Shown piece after piece: positions 25,261-32,843 of a stretch of 64,000 bases of DNA. Where the stretch lies: assembly GCA_963742205.1 (NCBI GenBank), contig CAVUKZ010000002.1:62001-126000 (forward strand). The letters run 5' to 3'. A model generated the notes under the pieces. That model made no database searches. It was given only the letters and a program-made list of their open reading frames with translations, and was not told the DNA's origin. The position numbers were made by a program, and so were the translations under genes. This DNA is from WHSW01 sp963742205. Lineage in GTDB: Bacteria; Actinomycetota; Thermoleophilia; Solirubrobacterales; 70-9. Numbering within the stretch: the stretch's first letter is position 1; each line of letters opens with the position of its first letter.

Positions 25261-25641
25261 TCAGCCGGCCTCGCTCGGCTCGGTGAAGTCCGCGATCTCG
25301 AACGGCTGCCCGGGGATGCCGCCGAGCGCGAGGACGACGGCGCCGCTCTCGCCGGTGGTCAATTGCCGGCTCTCATCCGGCCCGACCCGGGCAAAGACGC
25401 CCGGCTCGAGGACGTGCTCCTCGCCGCCGGCACGCAGGGTGATCTCCCCCTCGAGGACGGTGTAGACCTCCTCCTCGCCGTTGCCTGAGTGGTCGTGCTC
25501 AGGATGTCCGTCGGCGTGCGGCGGAAAGCGGAGGATCTGCATCCCGAACGAGGTCACGCCCAGGCCCGCGCGAGCCTTGATAAAGCCTCCCCGGAACGCT
25601 GCCTCGAAGTCCTCCGTGCGCCTCACGGTGACGTCGGCCAT
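25261..25641 (-). CDS. Cupin-domain protein, copy 2
   Basis: 126 aa, first gene of a tandem cupin pair with only eight bases between them. Motif 1 reads GHPEHDHSGNGEEEVYTVLEG and motif 2 HVLEPGVFARVGP. It lacks the 13-residue tail of copy 1. The metal-site His and Glu differ slightly in spacing between the copies, so substrate use may have diverged. Confidence 0.78.
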   Translation of the reverse strand: MADVTVRRTEDFEAAFRGGFIKARAGLGVTSFGMQILRFPPHADGHPEHDHSGNGEEEVYTVLEGEITLRAGGEEHVLEPGVFARVGPDESRQLTTGESGAVVLALGGIPGQPFEIADFTEPSEAG

Positions 25642-25695
25642 GAACCCACCCTACCGCCGCGACTACGCCTGCCCTTCCTGCAAGTGTGAGATCCG

Positions 25696-26679
25696 TCACG
25701 CGGCGACGGTGAGCACCGCCGACCCGGTGACCGCGCCGGAGCGCAGGTCCTCGAGCGCCTCGTTCGCTCGGTCGAGCGGATACGTCGTCGTCCGCGCGCG
25801 AACCGGCACCTGCGGCGCGAGCTCCAGGAACAGACGGCCGTCCTCGCGGGTCAGGTTGGCGACCGAGCGCAGCTGGCGCTCGCGCCAGAGCAACTCGTAC
25901 GGAAACGATGGGATGTCGCTCATGTGGATGCCGGCGCAAACGACGACGCCACCGGGCGCCAGGGCCCGCAGCGCCGCGGGCACCAGTTCGCCGGCCGGCG
26001 CGAAGATGATCACCGCGTCGAGCTCCTCGGGGAGGTCATCGATCACCCCGGCCCACTCGGCGCCAACCTCGCGCGCGAGCTCTCGCTTGTCCGGATCCGC
26101 CCCCCGGGTGACCGCAAACAGGCGACGCCCCTGATGGGCCGCCACCTGGGCCACCAGATGGGCCGACGCGCCGAAGCCGAAGAGCCCGATGCGCTCGGCG
26201 TCGCCGCACATGCGCAGGGCGCGGAAGCCGATCAGCCCCGCGCACAGCAGCGGCGCGGTCGCCACGCCGGCGTCATCGGGGAGCGGGTGGCAGTAGCGCT
26301 CGTCGGCGACCGCGAACTCCGCGTAGCCGCCGTCCACGTCGTAGCCGGTGAACTTCGCGTTCGGGCACAGGTTCTCGCGCCCGGACCGGCAGTAGCGACA
26401 CTCGCCGTCCGCCCACGCGAGCCACGGCACGCCGGCGAGCGCGCCGCGGGCGAACCGCTCGGCGCCCGGTCCGGCGCCGACGACCTCGGCGACCACCTGG
26501 TGGCCGAGCACGAGCGGCAGCTTCGGTTCGGTGAGCTCGCCGTCGACGATGTGCAGGTCGGTACGACAGACCCCGCACGCGATCACGCGGAGCAGGACCT
26601 GCCCGGGGGCCGGCTCCGGCTTCGCCAGCTCCGCCGGCTGCAACGGCGTCCCGGCGGCCTCCAGCACCATCGCGCGCAT
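25696..26679 (-). CDS. Zinc-type alcohol dehydrogenase (MDR family)
   Basis: 327 aa. Catalytic zinc ligands appear in CGVCRTDLH (about residues 35-43) and LGHQVV (GHQ instead of GHE). The structural zinc lobe reads CRYCRSGRENLC with three cysteines; the fourth ligand position seems to be Asp, so that zinc may be weak. The nucleotide loop GLFGFGASAHLVAQVA has a Gly-rich motif without a clear GxGxxG. Closest to AdhA-like oxidoreductases that take small alcohols or aldehydes. ATG 26679 keeps the family start; no clear Shine-Dalgarno. Confidence 0.83.
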   Translation of the reverse strand: MRAMVLEAAGTPLQPAELAKPEPAPGQVLLRVIACGVCRTDLHIVDGELTEPKLPLVLGHQVVAEVVGAGPGAERFARGALAGVPWLAWADGECRYCRSGRENLCPNAKFTGYDVDGGYAEFAVADERYCHPLPDDAGVATAPLLCAGLIGFRALRMCGDAERIGLFGFGASAHLVAQVAAHQGRRLFAVTRGADPDKRELAREVGAEWAGVIDDLPEELDAVIIFAPAGELVPAALRALAPGGVVVCAGIHMSDIPSFPYELLWRERQLRSVANLTREDGRLFLELAPQVPVRARTTTYPLDRANEALEDLRSGAVTGSAVLTVAA

Positions 26680-26712
26680 GCGCTCATCGTTGCACCGCCG
26701 AAGCGTCTGGGA

Positions 26713-26718
26713 GATACT
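26713..26718 (+). promoter_or_regulatory. -10 box GATACT, leaderless start at 26727
   Basis: GATACT eight bases upstream of the ATG of the cNMP-binding gene. Confidence 0.5.
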
Positions 26719-26726
26719 CGACACCG

Positions 26727-27179
26727 ATGGCGAGCAGGCGCAGACGCCGGTGGTCCCGTGACGCCAAGGTCAAGCACCTGGCGGAGGTCCCCCTGTTCGA
26801 GGCCTGCAGCAAGGCGGACCTGGTTCGGGTTGCCGCGCTCGCCGACGAGCTGGACGTGCCGGAAGGCCGCGTGCTGATGCGCCAGGGCGAGTACGGCCAC
26901 GAGTGCTTCGTGATCCTCGAGGGCAAGGCCAGGGTCTCGTTTCGTGGCCGGCGCGGGACCACGATCGGCCCGGGCGACTGCTTCGGCGAGATGGCACTGC
27001 TGCAGCCGCGCGGCAAGCGCTCGGCGACCGTGACGGCCGAGAGCGACATGGACCTGCTCGTGCTCGGCTCGCGCGAGTTCTCGTCGATGGTCGAGAAGGT
27101 CCCGTCGGTCGGCCGGAAGGTCATGGCGGCGGTCGCCGACCGCGTCCGCGACGCCGAGCGCGGCCAGACGGCGCACTGA
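26727..27179 (+). CDS. Stand-alone cyclic-nucleotide-binding domain protein
   Basis: 150 aa: an Arg-rich start (SRRRRRWSRDAK), then one Crp-type cNMP-binding barrel (about residues 18-135). GPGDCFGEMALLQ with PRGKRSATVTA is the phosphate-binding cassette with its Glu and Arg-Ser-Ala, so binding of cAMP or cGMP is plausible. There is no helix-turn-helix or enzyme domain, so it may act by binding a partner. Single-gene unit divergent from the alcohol dehydrogenase. Confidence 0.82.
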   Translation: MASRRRRRWSRDAKVKHLAEVPLFEACSKADLVRVAALADELDVPEGRVLMRQGEYGHECFVILEGKARVSFRGRRGTTIGPGDCFGEMALLQPRGKRSATVTAESDMDLLVLGSREFSSMVEKVPSVGRKVMAAVADRVRDAERGQTAH

Positions 27180-27181
27180 GC

Positions 27182-28086
27182 TCAGGCGAGCGCCGCCAGG
27201 AGACGGCGGAGCACGCCATCCGGATCGCGGCCGATCTGGCGTCCGGTGACCGGCATCACCTGCACGCCGTGGGCGTTGAGCCGCGCGAACTTGAGCCGGT
27301 CGCGCTCGAACGCGGCTCGACCCGAGTGGGCGTCGTAGCCGTCGATCTCGACCGCGAAGTTCCGCGAACGCCAGAGCAGGTCGACCTCGTAGCCGCAGAT
27401 CCGCGCGTTGCACTCGAAGCCGGTGATACCGCGGTCGCGCAGCAGGCGGAGCATCGCGCGCTCGGCGGGCGAGCGGGTCCGCTGCGGTCCGCCGGGTAGG
27501 TCGAGCACGCGTCGAGCCGCGCGTTGCCGCGCTTGCCTGGATTGCGGTCGAGCTGATCCCGGAGCTCGCCCTCGGAGGCGAGGCGGCGGTAATGGGCCTC
27601 GCCGGTGAGTCGCTCCAACCCCTCGTCGTCGAGCGTCGCCGCAAGGTCGAGGATCGTGCGGGGCGGACTCGTGCGGCGGAGGCCGTGGCGGTGGCGCACG
27701 TCGCGAGGGTCGAGGGCGGCGCGATGAATGTGAAGGTTCGGGCGGGACGCGCCGGCCTGGGGAGGCACCGTGATGCAAACACGCTCCGTGGCTGAATAGG
27801 GCAGCAGGTCCCAGAGGGCGGCGGCGGTCCGATGGCTCAGGACGGCGCTCCGGCCGCAGGCGAGGAGGGCCGCTACCTCGATGGCGCTGCGGGGCGGGAC
27901 CCCGTGACCAACGAGGTACACGCCGCGGTGGACCTCGTGGAGCCGCTTCGCAGCGAGGCGACGCTTGATCTGCCGGCCCGTCACGCCCACCGCCAGGAGC
28001 TGACCCCGCGCCACAACACCGAACTGCCGCCCTGCCAGCGCAGCGATCCGCTCGTCCGCTCGTCGAGTGAGTGGTTCGGGACCCAT
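27182..28086 (-). pseudogene. AbiEi-like plus DUF559 nuclease-like protein, one frameshift
   Basis: N-terminal 200 residues (RQFGVVARGQLLAVGVTGRQ, RGVYLVGHG, LSHRTAAALWDL, HIHRAALDPRDV) match the winged-helix/antitoxin region of AbiEi-like proteins. After a one-base deletion near 27508 the other frame gives a DUF559 Vsr-like fold with ERAMLRLLRDRGITGFECN, GYEVDLLW and NFAVEIDGYDAHSGRAAFERDR, including the D...E-x-D acidic set. This two-part layout is common in actinobacteria and is usually annotated only by domain. No toxin partner gene is next to it. The repaired protein would be about 301 aa. Function uncertain. Confidence 0.72.
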
Positions 28087-28136
28087 GCGGTCCCCAATCC
28101 CGCACTCGACCTCGGCGCCCCCGTTAGCGCGCCCGC

Positions 28137-30327
28137 TCAGTACGTCTCGATGACCTCGTAGAGCGTCGTGCGTTGGGCCGGGGTGCGGCCCGCTTGGCGG
28201 GCGGCCGCGATCAGGTCCTCCGGCTCGAGGCGGACGCCGTGTTGCGAGCCGGCCATGCGGGAGATGTTCTCCTCCATCAGCGTGCCGCCGAGGTCGTTGA
28301 CGCCCCAGCGCAGGCTCTCGGTGGCCGCGTCGAGACCCATCTTCACCCAGCTCGCCTGGAGGTTCTTGATCGTCCGGCCGAGGGCGAGGCGGAAGGCCGC
28401 GGTGTGCTTGAGGTTCTCCTCGGCGGAGATCTCCTCGATCCCGTGGGTGCGGCCGAGCAGCGTCTGGAAGGGGATGAAGCTGAGCGGCACGAACTCGGTG
28501 ATCCCGCCGGTGCGCTCCTGGAGCTCGCGGACCACGCGCATGTGCCGCGCCAGCTCCCAGGGCTCCTCGACGTGGCCGAACATCACGGTCGAGGTCGAGC
28601 GCAGGCCCACGCGGTGGCAGGCCTCGATGATCTCCACCCAGCGCGCGGCCGGGAGCTTGTTGGGCGAGATCCGGGTGCGAACGCCGTCGTCCAGCACCTC
28701 CGCGGCGGTCCCGGGCGTTGAGCCGAGCCCGCACTCGAGCAGGTAGTCGAAGACCTGCTCGGGCGAGCGGCCGGAGCGCTCGCACATGTAGTGGACCTCC
28801 ATCGGCGAGTACGCGTGGAGGTGCAGCTGCGGCGCGGCCTCCTTCGCGAGCTGCAGCCAGCGGCCGTAGTCCTCGAGCGTGTACTCGGGGTGGATGCCCC
28901 CCTGCATGCAGATCTCGGTGGCGCCGAACTCGATCGCCTCGGCGATCCGCGCCTGGAACTCGTCGGGCGTCACGTGGTACGCGTCGGGCGAGCGCTTGCC
29001 CTGTCCGAAGCCGCAAAACGCACAGCCGACGATGCAGACGTTGGTGAAGTTGATGTTGCGGTTGACGACGAACGTCGCCGTGTCCCCGGCGAGCTCCGCC
29101 CGCAGCTCGTCCGCGGCGCTGCGCATCTCCTCGATCACCTCCGGGCGGCGCTCGGCGAACAGCGCCGTGAGCTCGTCCTCGGTGAGCAGCTCACCGGCGC
29201 GCCCGCGCTCGATCGCGCGCGGCGCGAGCTCGGGATCGATCTGGCGCTCGGTGCGCCGGCCCGAGCCTCGCCGCGGGATGAAGCTCCAGTACTTGAGCTT
29301 CACCAGGTCCAGCACGCCCTGATCCATCCACTCGGGCTCGAGGTACTGCGGATACGCGCAGAGGCGCTCGCTGAGCGCGTAGCCGCGCGGCGCCAGCCGC
29401 TTGCGGACCTGGTGTGGGCTCGGGAAGGCGTGCTCGGGCGAGATGTGGTCGCCGTTGGCCGACAGCCCGCCGAGGTCGGTCGCGCCGGCGTCGACGAGGT
29501 CGTCCCACCAGTCGCTGAGGTTCGGCGGGATCTGGATGCCGACGTCTGGCATGAGGCGGCGTGTCTCGCCGACCAGGCGCTTCATTTCGGCCAGGGTGAT
29601 CTCTGAGGCCCAGGACGGCAGCGAGTCGCCACTCGCCACTCGCCGCTCGTCACTCGACCACCGAGCCTGCGCCGCCTCGTCCGCGATCTCGGCCACCTCG
29701 CGGCCGTAGTAGTTCGGGTGGGGGACGAAGTTCTGGAGGATCACCTCCTGGATGTGACCGTGGCGCGCGTGCGACGCGGCCAAGCGCCGCGAGCGCCTCG
29801 ACCCGCTCGTCCTCCGTCTCCCCGATCCCCACCAGGATCCCGCTGGTGAACGGGATCCGCAGCTCGCCGGCCGCGTCGATCGTCTGCATCCGCACCGCGG
29901 GGTGCTTCGTCGGCGACCCCTGGTGGACGACGAGGTCCGGGTTGATCGACTCCAGCATCAGCCCCTGCGACGCGGTCACCTCGCGCAGCCGCGCCAGATC
30001 GTCGCGCGAGAGGACGCCGAGGTTGGTGTGCGGCAGCAGCCCGCGCTCGATCGCGCGCTCGCAGGTCCAGACCACGTATGAGACGAAGTCCTCGTGCCCG
30101 TATGACCGCAGCCGCTCGGCCACCTGCGGGTTGACCTCCGGCAGCTCGCCGGTGAGCACCAAGAGCTCCTTGGCGTTGCGCCTCACCGCCTGCTCGAGGT
30201 GGTGCTCGACCTCCTCAGGCGAGTAGAGGTGCGCCTGGTGCGTCGCGAACGCGCAGTACTTGCAGTAGCACCGGCAGGTGCGCGAGAGCGAGAGCGTGTA
30301 GTTGCGGCTGAAGGTGACCCGGCGCAC
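28137..30327 (-). pseudogene. fbiC: FbiC (Fo synthase, CofG+CofH fusion), one frameshift
   Basis: Builds the deazaflavin Fo from tyrosine and a flavin precursor, the first step of F420 synthesis. The CofG half has C18-x3-C22-x2-C25 (CRCYCKYCAF), ESINPDLVVHQGSPTKHP and SGILVGIGET. The CofH half has the second radical-SAM cluster CIVGCAFCGF, ICMQGGIHP and WVKMGLDAATESLRWGVND. An extra T near 29784 splits the halves; the repaired protein is about 730 aa, slightly short of mycobacterial FbiC. GTG lies eight bases after a TAGCGT box. Separate cofG and cofH genes were considered, but the frames join exactly within a conserved helix. Confidence 0.88.
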
Positions 30328-30335
30328 GGGTCCAG

Positions 30336-30341
30336 ACGCTA
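30336..30341 (-). promoter_or_regulatory. -10 box TAGCGT, leaderless fbiC start
   Basis: TAGCGT on the minus strand, eight bases upstream of the fbiC GTG. Confidence 0.45.
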
Positions 30342-30348
30342 GCGCGCC

Positions 30349-31138
30349 CTACTTGTTGCGCTCGCGCACCTCGGCGTCCTTGACCGCCTGGGCGACCCCT
30401 CGGACGTCGGACGTCGGTGGCTTCGGCCCCCTCGGCATACTGCGGGCCGGCGATCACGAAGCGGTAGACCAACACCGCGACGATCGAGCCGACGAGCGGG
30501 CCGATCACGTAGGGCCACGAGTCGCTGAACCCGTTGAAGAAGTCGCCGATCAGCGCCGGACCGAACCAGCGGGCGGGGTTGAACGAGCCACCCGTGAGCG
30601 GGCCGAAGATCATCACCGCGAAGCCGAGCGTCGTGCCGATGGCGAACGGGGCCCACTCCTGGCGGGCGCGGGGGTTCAGCGCCACCGCGCACACGGCGAG
30701 CACGAGCAGGAAGGTTCCCAATCCCTCCACGCAGGCCGCCGCGAAGGGTCCGCTGATCAATGGACTTATCGCCACAGCCCCGTAGTGCGACGCCTGCCCC
30801 TCGTCGAGCAGGATCGCCTTGACCAGCAGGGCGCCAAGGACGGCGCCCGAGAGCTGGGCGAGGATGTAGACGACCGCGTCGACCGGGTCGATCCGGCGCA
30901 TCACCGCCGCGGCGAAGGTGATGACGGGGTTGAAGTGCCCGCCGCTCACCTGCCCGAAGGCGATGATCAGGAGGAAGAGCACGAACGCGTGCACGAGCCC
31001 CACGACCGCGAAGTCCGATCCGGTCTGCGACGTGCCGCTGGTCGCCACAAAGAGCGTCACCACGACGCCGATCACGAAGACCAGGAACAGCGTCCCGATC
31101 AGCTCCGCGATATATGCCGCCAGCCCTCGATCCTGCAC
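30349..31138 (-). pseudogene. Aquaporin/glycerol facilitator (MIP), tail frameshifted
   Basis: About 260 aa with six helices and two half-helix NPA loops, HFNPVITFA (first) and SFNPARWFG (second). Asn-Pro-Ala is kept in the second, and the first reads NPV. Pore type (water or glycerol) cannot be fixed from this. The body is intact; only the cytoplasmic tail changes frame, at a 7-bp tandem repeat CGACGTC-CGACGTC near 30405-30418. Deleting one copy gives the short tail VAQAVKDAEVRERNK and a stop at 30349; without this, the frame runs to 30215, over the fbiC start. A strong AGGAGGA (31148-31154) and TAGACT -10 (31174-31179) precede the GTG. Confidence 0.82.
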
Positions 31139-31147
31139 TTGAACAAA

Positions 31148-31154
31148 TCCTCCT
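31148..31154 (-). promoter_or_regulatory. Strong Shine-Dalgarno of the aquaporin gene
   Basis: AGGAGGA on the minus strand, nine bases before the GTG at 31138, confirming that start. It contrasts with the leaderless starts around it. Confidence 0.7.
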
Positions 31155-31218
31155 AGGTCGGGTGCAGCGCGGCAGTCTATACAGGACCAGCGCGCGGGAA
31201 GTTGCCTTTAGAGAGCCC

Positions 31219-31755
31219 TTAGCTCCGCCGCGGCGCGTCGTGCTCCATCTGCAGGCGCCGTCCGTCGGCGATCACCTCGAGCGCCTCCTCGCGCGTCCGC
31301 CATCCGTCGACCTCCACCGCCTTGCCCTCGAGCTGCTTGTAGACGGAGAAGAAGTGGGTGATCTCCTGTTGCATCGCATGCGGGATGTCGTCGAGCGTCT
31401 TGGCCGTGTTCCAGCCGGGATCGTGTGTCGGGACGCAGACGACCTTGTCGTCCTCGCCCTTCTCGTCGCGCATCTTGAACAGCGCGATCGGCTTCACCGG
31501 GATCACGCAGCCGGGGAAGGTGGGCTCCGAGACGCAGACCATCGTGTCCAGCGGGTCACCGTCGCGACCCCGGTGGCCCATGAGGAAGCCGTAGTCGGTC
31601 GGATAGACCATCGACGAGGACAGGAAGCGGTCGAGGACCACCTGGCCGATGCCCTCGTCGAACTCGTACTTGTTGCGGCTGCCCTTCGGGATCTCGACGT
31701 ACGCGAGCAGCTCGTGGGTGATCGGATGCTCGTCGGTGAGGTTGTGGTCGAACAC
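31219..31755 (-). CDS. ppa: Inorganic pyrophosphatase
   Basis: 178 aa soluble type I enzyme that hydrolyses pyrophosphate and drives biosynthesis. Signature DGDPLDTMV with its metal-binding aspartates (about residues 66-74) is intact, as are VEIPKGSRNKYE, SSMVYPTDYGF and DDKVVCVP. The GTG lies six bases after TAGCCT; its promoter is back to back with that of the following lipoprotein gene. Confidence 0.95.
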   Translation of the reverse strand: MFDHNLTDEHPITHELLAYVEIPKGSRNKYEFDEGIGQVVLDRFLSSSMVYPTDYGFLMGHRGRDGDPLDTMVCVSEPTFPGCVIPVKPIALFKMRDEKGEDDKVVCVPTHDPGWNTAKTLDDIPHAMQQEITHFFSVYKQLEGKAVEVDGWRTREEALEVIADGRRLQMEHDAPRRS

Positions 31756-31761
31756 GCGGCA

Positions 31762-31767
31762 AGGCTA
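31762..31767 (-). promoter_or_regulatory. -10 box TAGCCT of ppa, leaderless
   Basis: TAGCCT on the minus strand, six bases before the ppa GTG at 31755. Confidence 0.55.
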
Positions 31768-31782
31768 TCGCCGCCGCGCGGG

Positions 31783-31788
31783 TAACCT
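31783..31788 (+). promoter_or_regulatory. -10 box TAACCT, leaderless start at 31798
   Basis: TAACCT nine bases before the ATG of the binding-protein gene, 15 bp from the ppa -10 box. Confidence 0.55.
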
Positions 31789-31797
31789 GCGGCCGCA

Positions 31798-32775
31798 ATG
31801 CGTTGGCTCGCCGCGCCGCTGGCGGCCGCCATCGCCGTGCTCGCCCTCGGGGCGTGCGGCGACGGCGGTGCTGAACCGGGCGCCTCCGAGGAGGCGACGC
31901 TCGTGCTCGACTTTCAGCCGAACGCGGTCCACACCGGCATCTACCGCGCGCTGGCCCAGGGCTACTACTCGGACCGCGGCGTCAGCCTCGACGTGCGCGA
32001 GCCCTCGAACTCCACCGATGCACCGAAGCTGCTCGCGTCCGGCCGGGCCCAGTTCGCGATCCTCGACATCCACGACCTGGGGCTCGCGCGCGAGCAGGGG
32101 GTCGACGTCGTCGGGCTCTCGGCGATCGTCGGCCGGCCCCTGGCCGCCGTGATCGCCCGCGACCGCAACGCCGTCCACGAACCGGCCGACCTCGAGGGCG
32201 GCGAGGTCGGGGTGACCGGCCTGCCATCCGACGACGCGGTCCTCGATTCCGTGCTCGACGCCGGCGGCGCGGACCCAGATGCGGTGCGCCGGGTGACGAT
32301 CGGCTTCGATGCGGTCGCGACGCTGGCCGCCGGCAAGCTCGACGCGGCGACCGCCTTCTGGAACGCCGAGGGCGTGGCGCTGCGCGACCTCGGCGTGCCC
32401 ACGCGCGAGTTCCGGGTCGACGACTACGGCGCCCCCCGCTACCCGGAGCTGATCCTGGCCACCTCCGCCGACACCCTGCGCGACGAGCCCGACCTCGTGC
32501 GGTCCGTGGTCGACGCGACCGAGGCCGGCTACCGCGACGTCGCCGCCGACCCCGAGGTCGGCCTCGTCGCCCTTCTGGACTCGGTTCCCGAGCTCGACCA
32601 GGCCGACCAGAGCCACCAACTTGCGGCGCTCGAGGACGCCGACGCGTTCGAGCTCGGCGGGCCCCTCAACCGCGCGGCGCTCGCCGCCTGGGAACGCTGG
32701 GATCGCGAGCACGGGATCCTCTCGAGCCCGCTCGCGCTCGACGACGCCTTCCCCGAGCTCGGACCCGCCGGCTGA
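31798..32775 (+). CDS. NMT1/THI5-like substrate-binding lipoprotein
   Basis: 325 aa. Lipobox LALGAC gives a lipidated Cys20 after a short signal peptide. The mature part (TLVLDFQPNAVHTGIYRALAQGYY, then FAILDIHDLGLAREQGVDV and AAVIARD) is the NMT1-type periplasmic-binding fold used for thiamine precursors, aliphatic sulfonates and similar small molecules. No permease or ATPase gene lies beside it, so it is an orphan receptor here and its ligand is unknown. No TPP riboswitch fits in the short upstream region. Confidence 0.82.
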   Translation: MRWLAAPLAAAIAVLALGACGDGGAEPGASEEATLVLDFQPNAVHTGIYRALAQGYYSDRGVSLDVREPSNSTDAPKLLASGRAQFAILDIHDLGLAREQGVDVVGLSAIVGRPLAAVIARDRNAVHEPADLEGGEVGVTGLPSDDAVLDSVLDAGGADPDAVRRVTIGFDAVATLAAGKLDAATAFWNAEGVALRDLGVPTREFRVDDYGAPRYPELILATSADTLRDEPDLVRSVVDATEAGYRDVAADPEVGLVALLDSVPELDQADQSHQLAALEDADAFELGGPLNRAALAAWERWDREHGILSSPLALDDAFPELGPAG

Positions 32776-32843
32776 ACGGCGCCCCACCGGGACTCAAGCG
32801 CCCGGCGCCGCAAGCCGATGGGGGGACAAGGGGTGCTGGCCCC

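Noticed and set aside
28137..30327. Separate cofG and cofH genes instead of one fbiC
   Set aside because: The two frames join by one inserted base in the middle of a conserved helix, with no stop/start arrangement between them.
32776..32843. c-di-GMP riboswitch upstream of the EAL gene
   Set aside because: Only about 68 bases are available and no conserved GEMM-type fold is visible.
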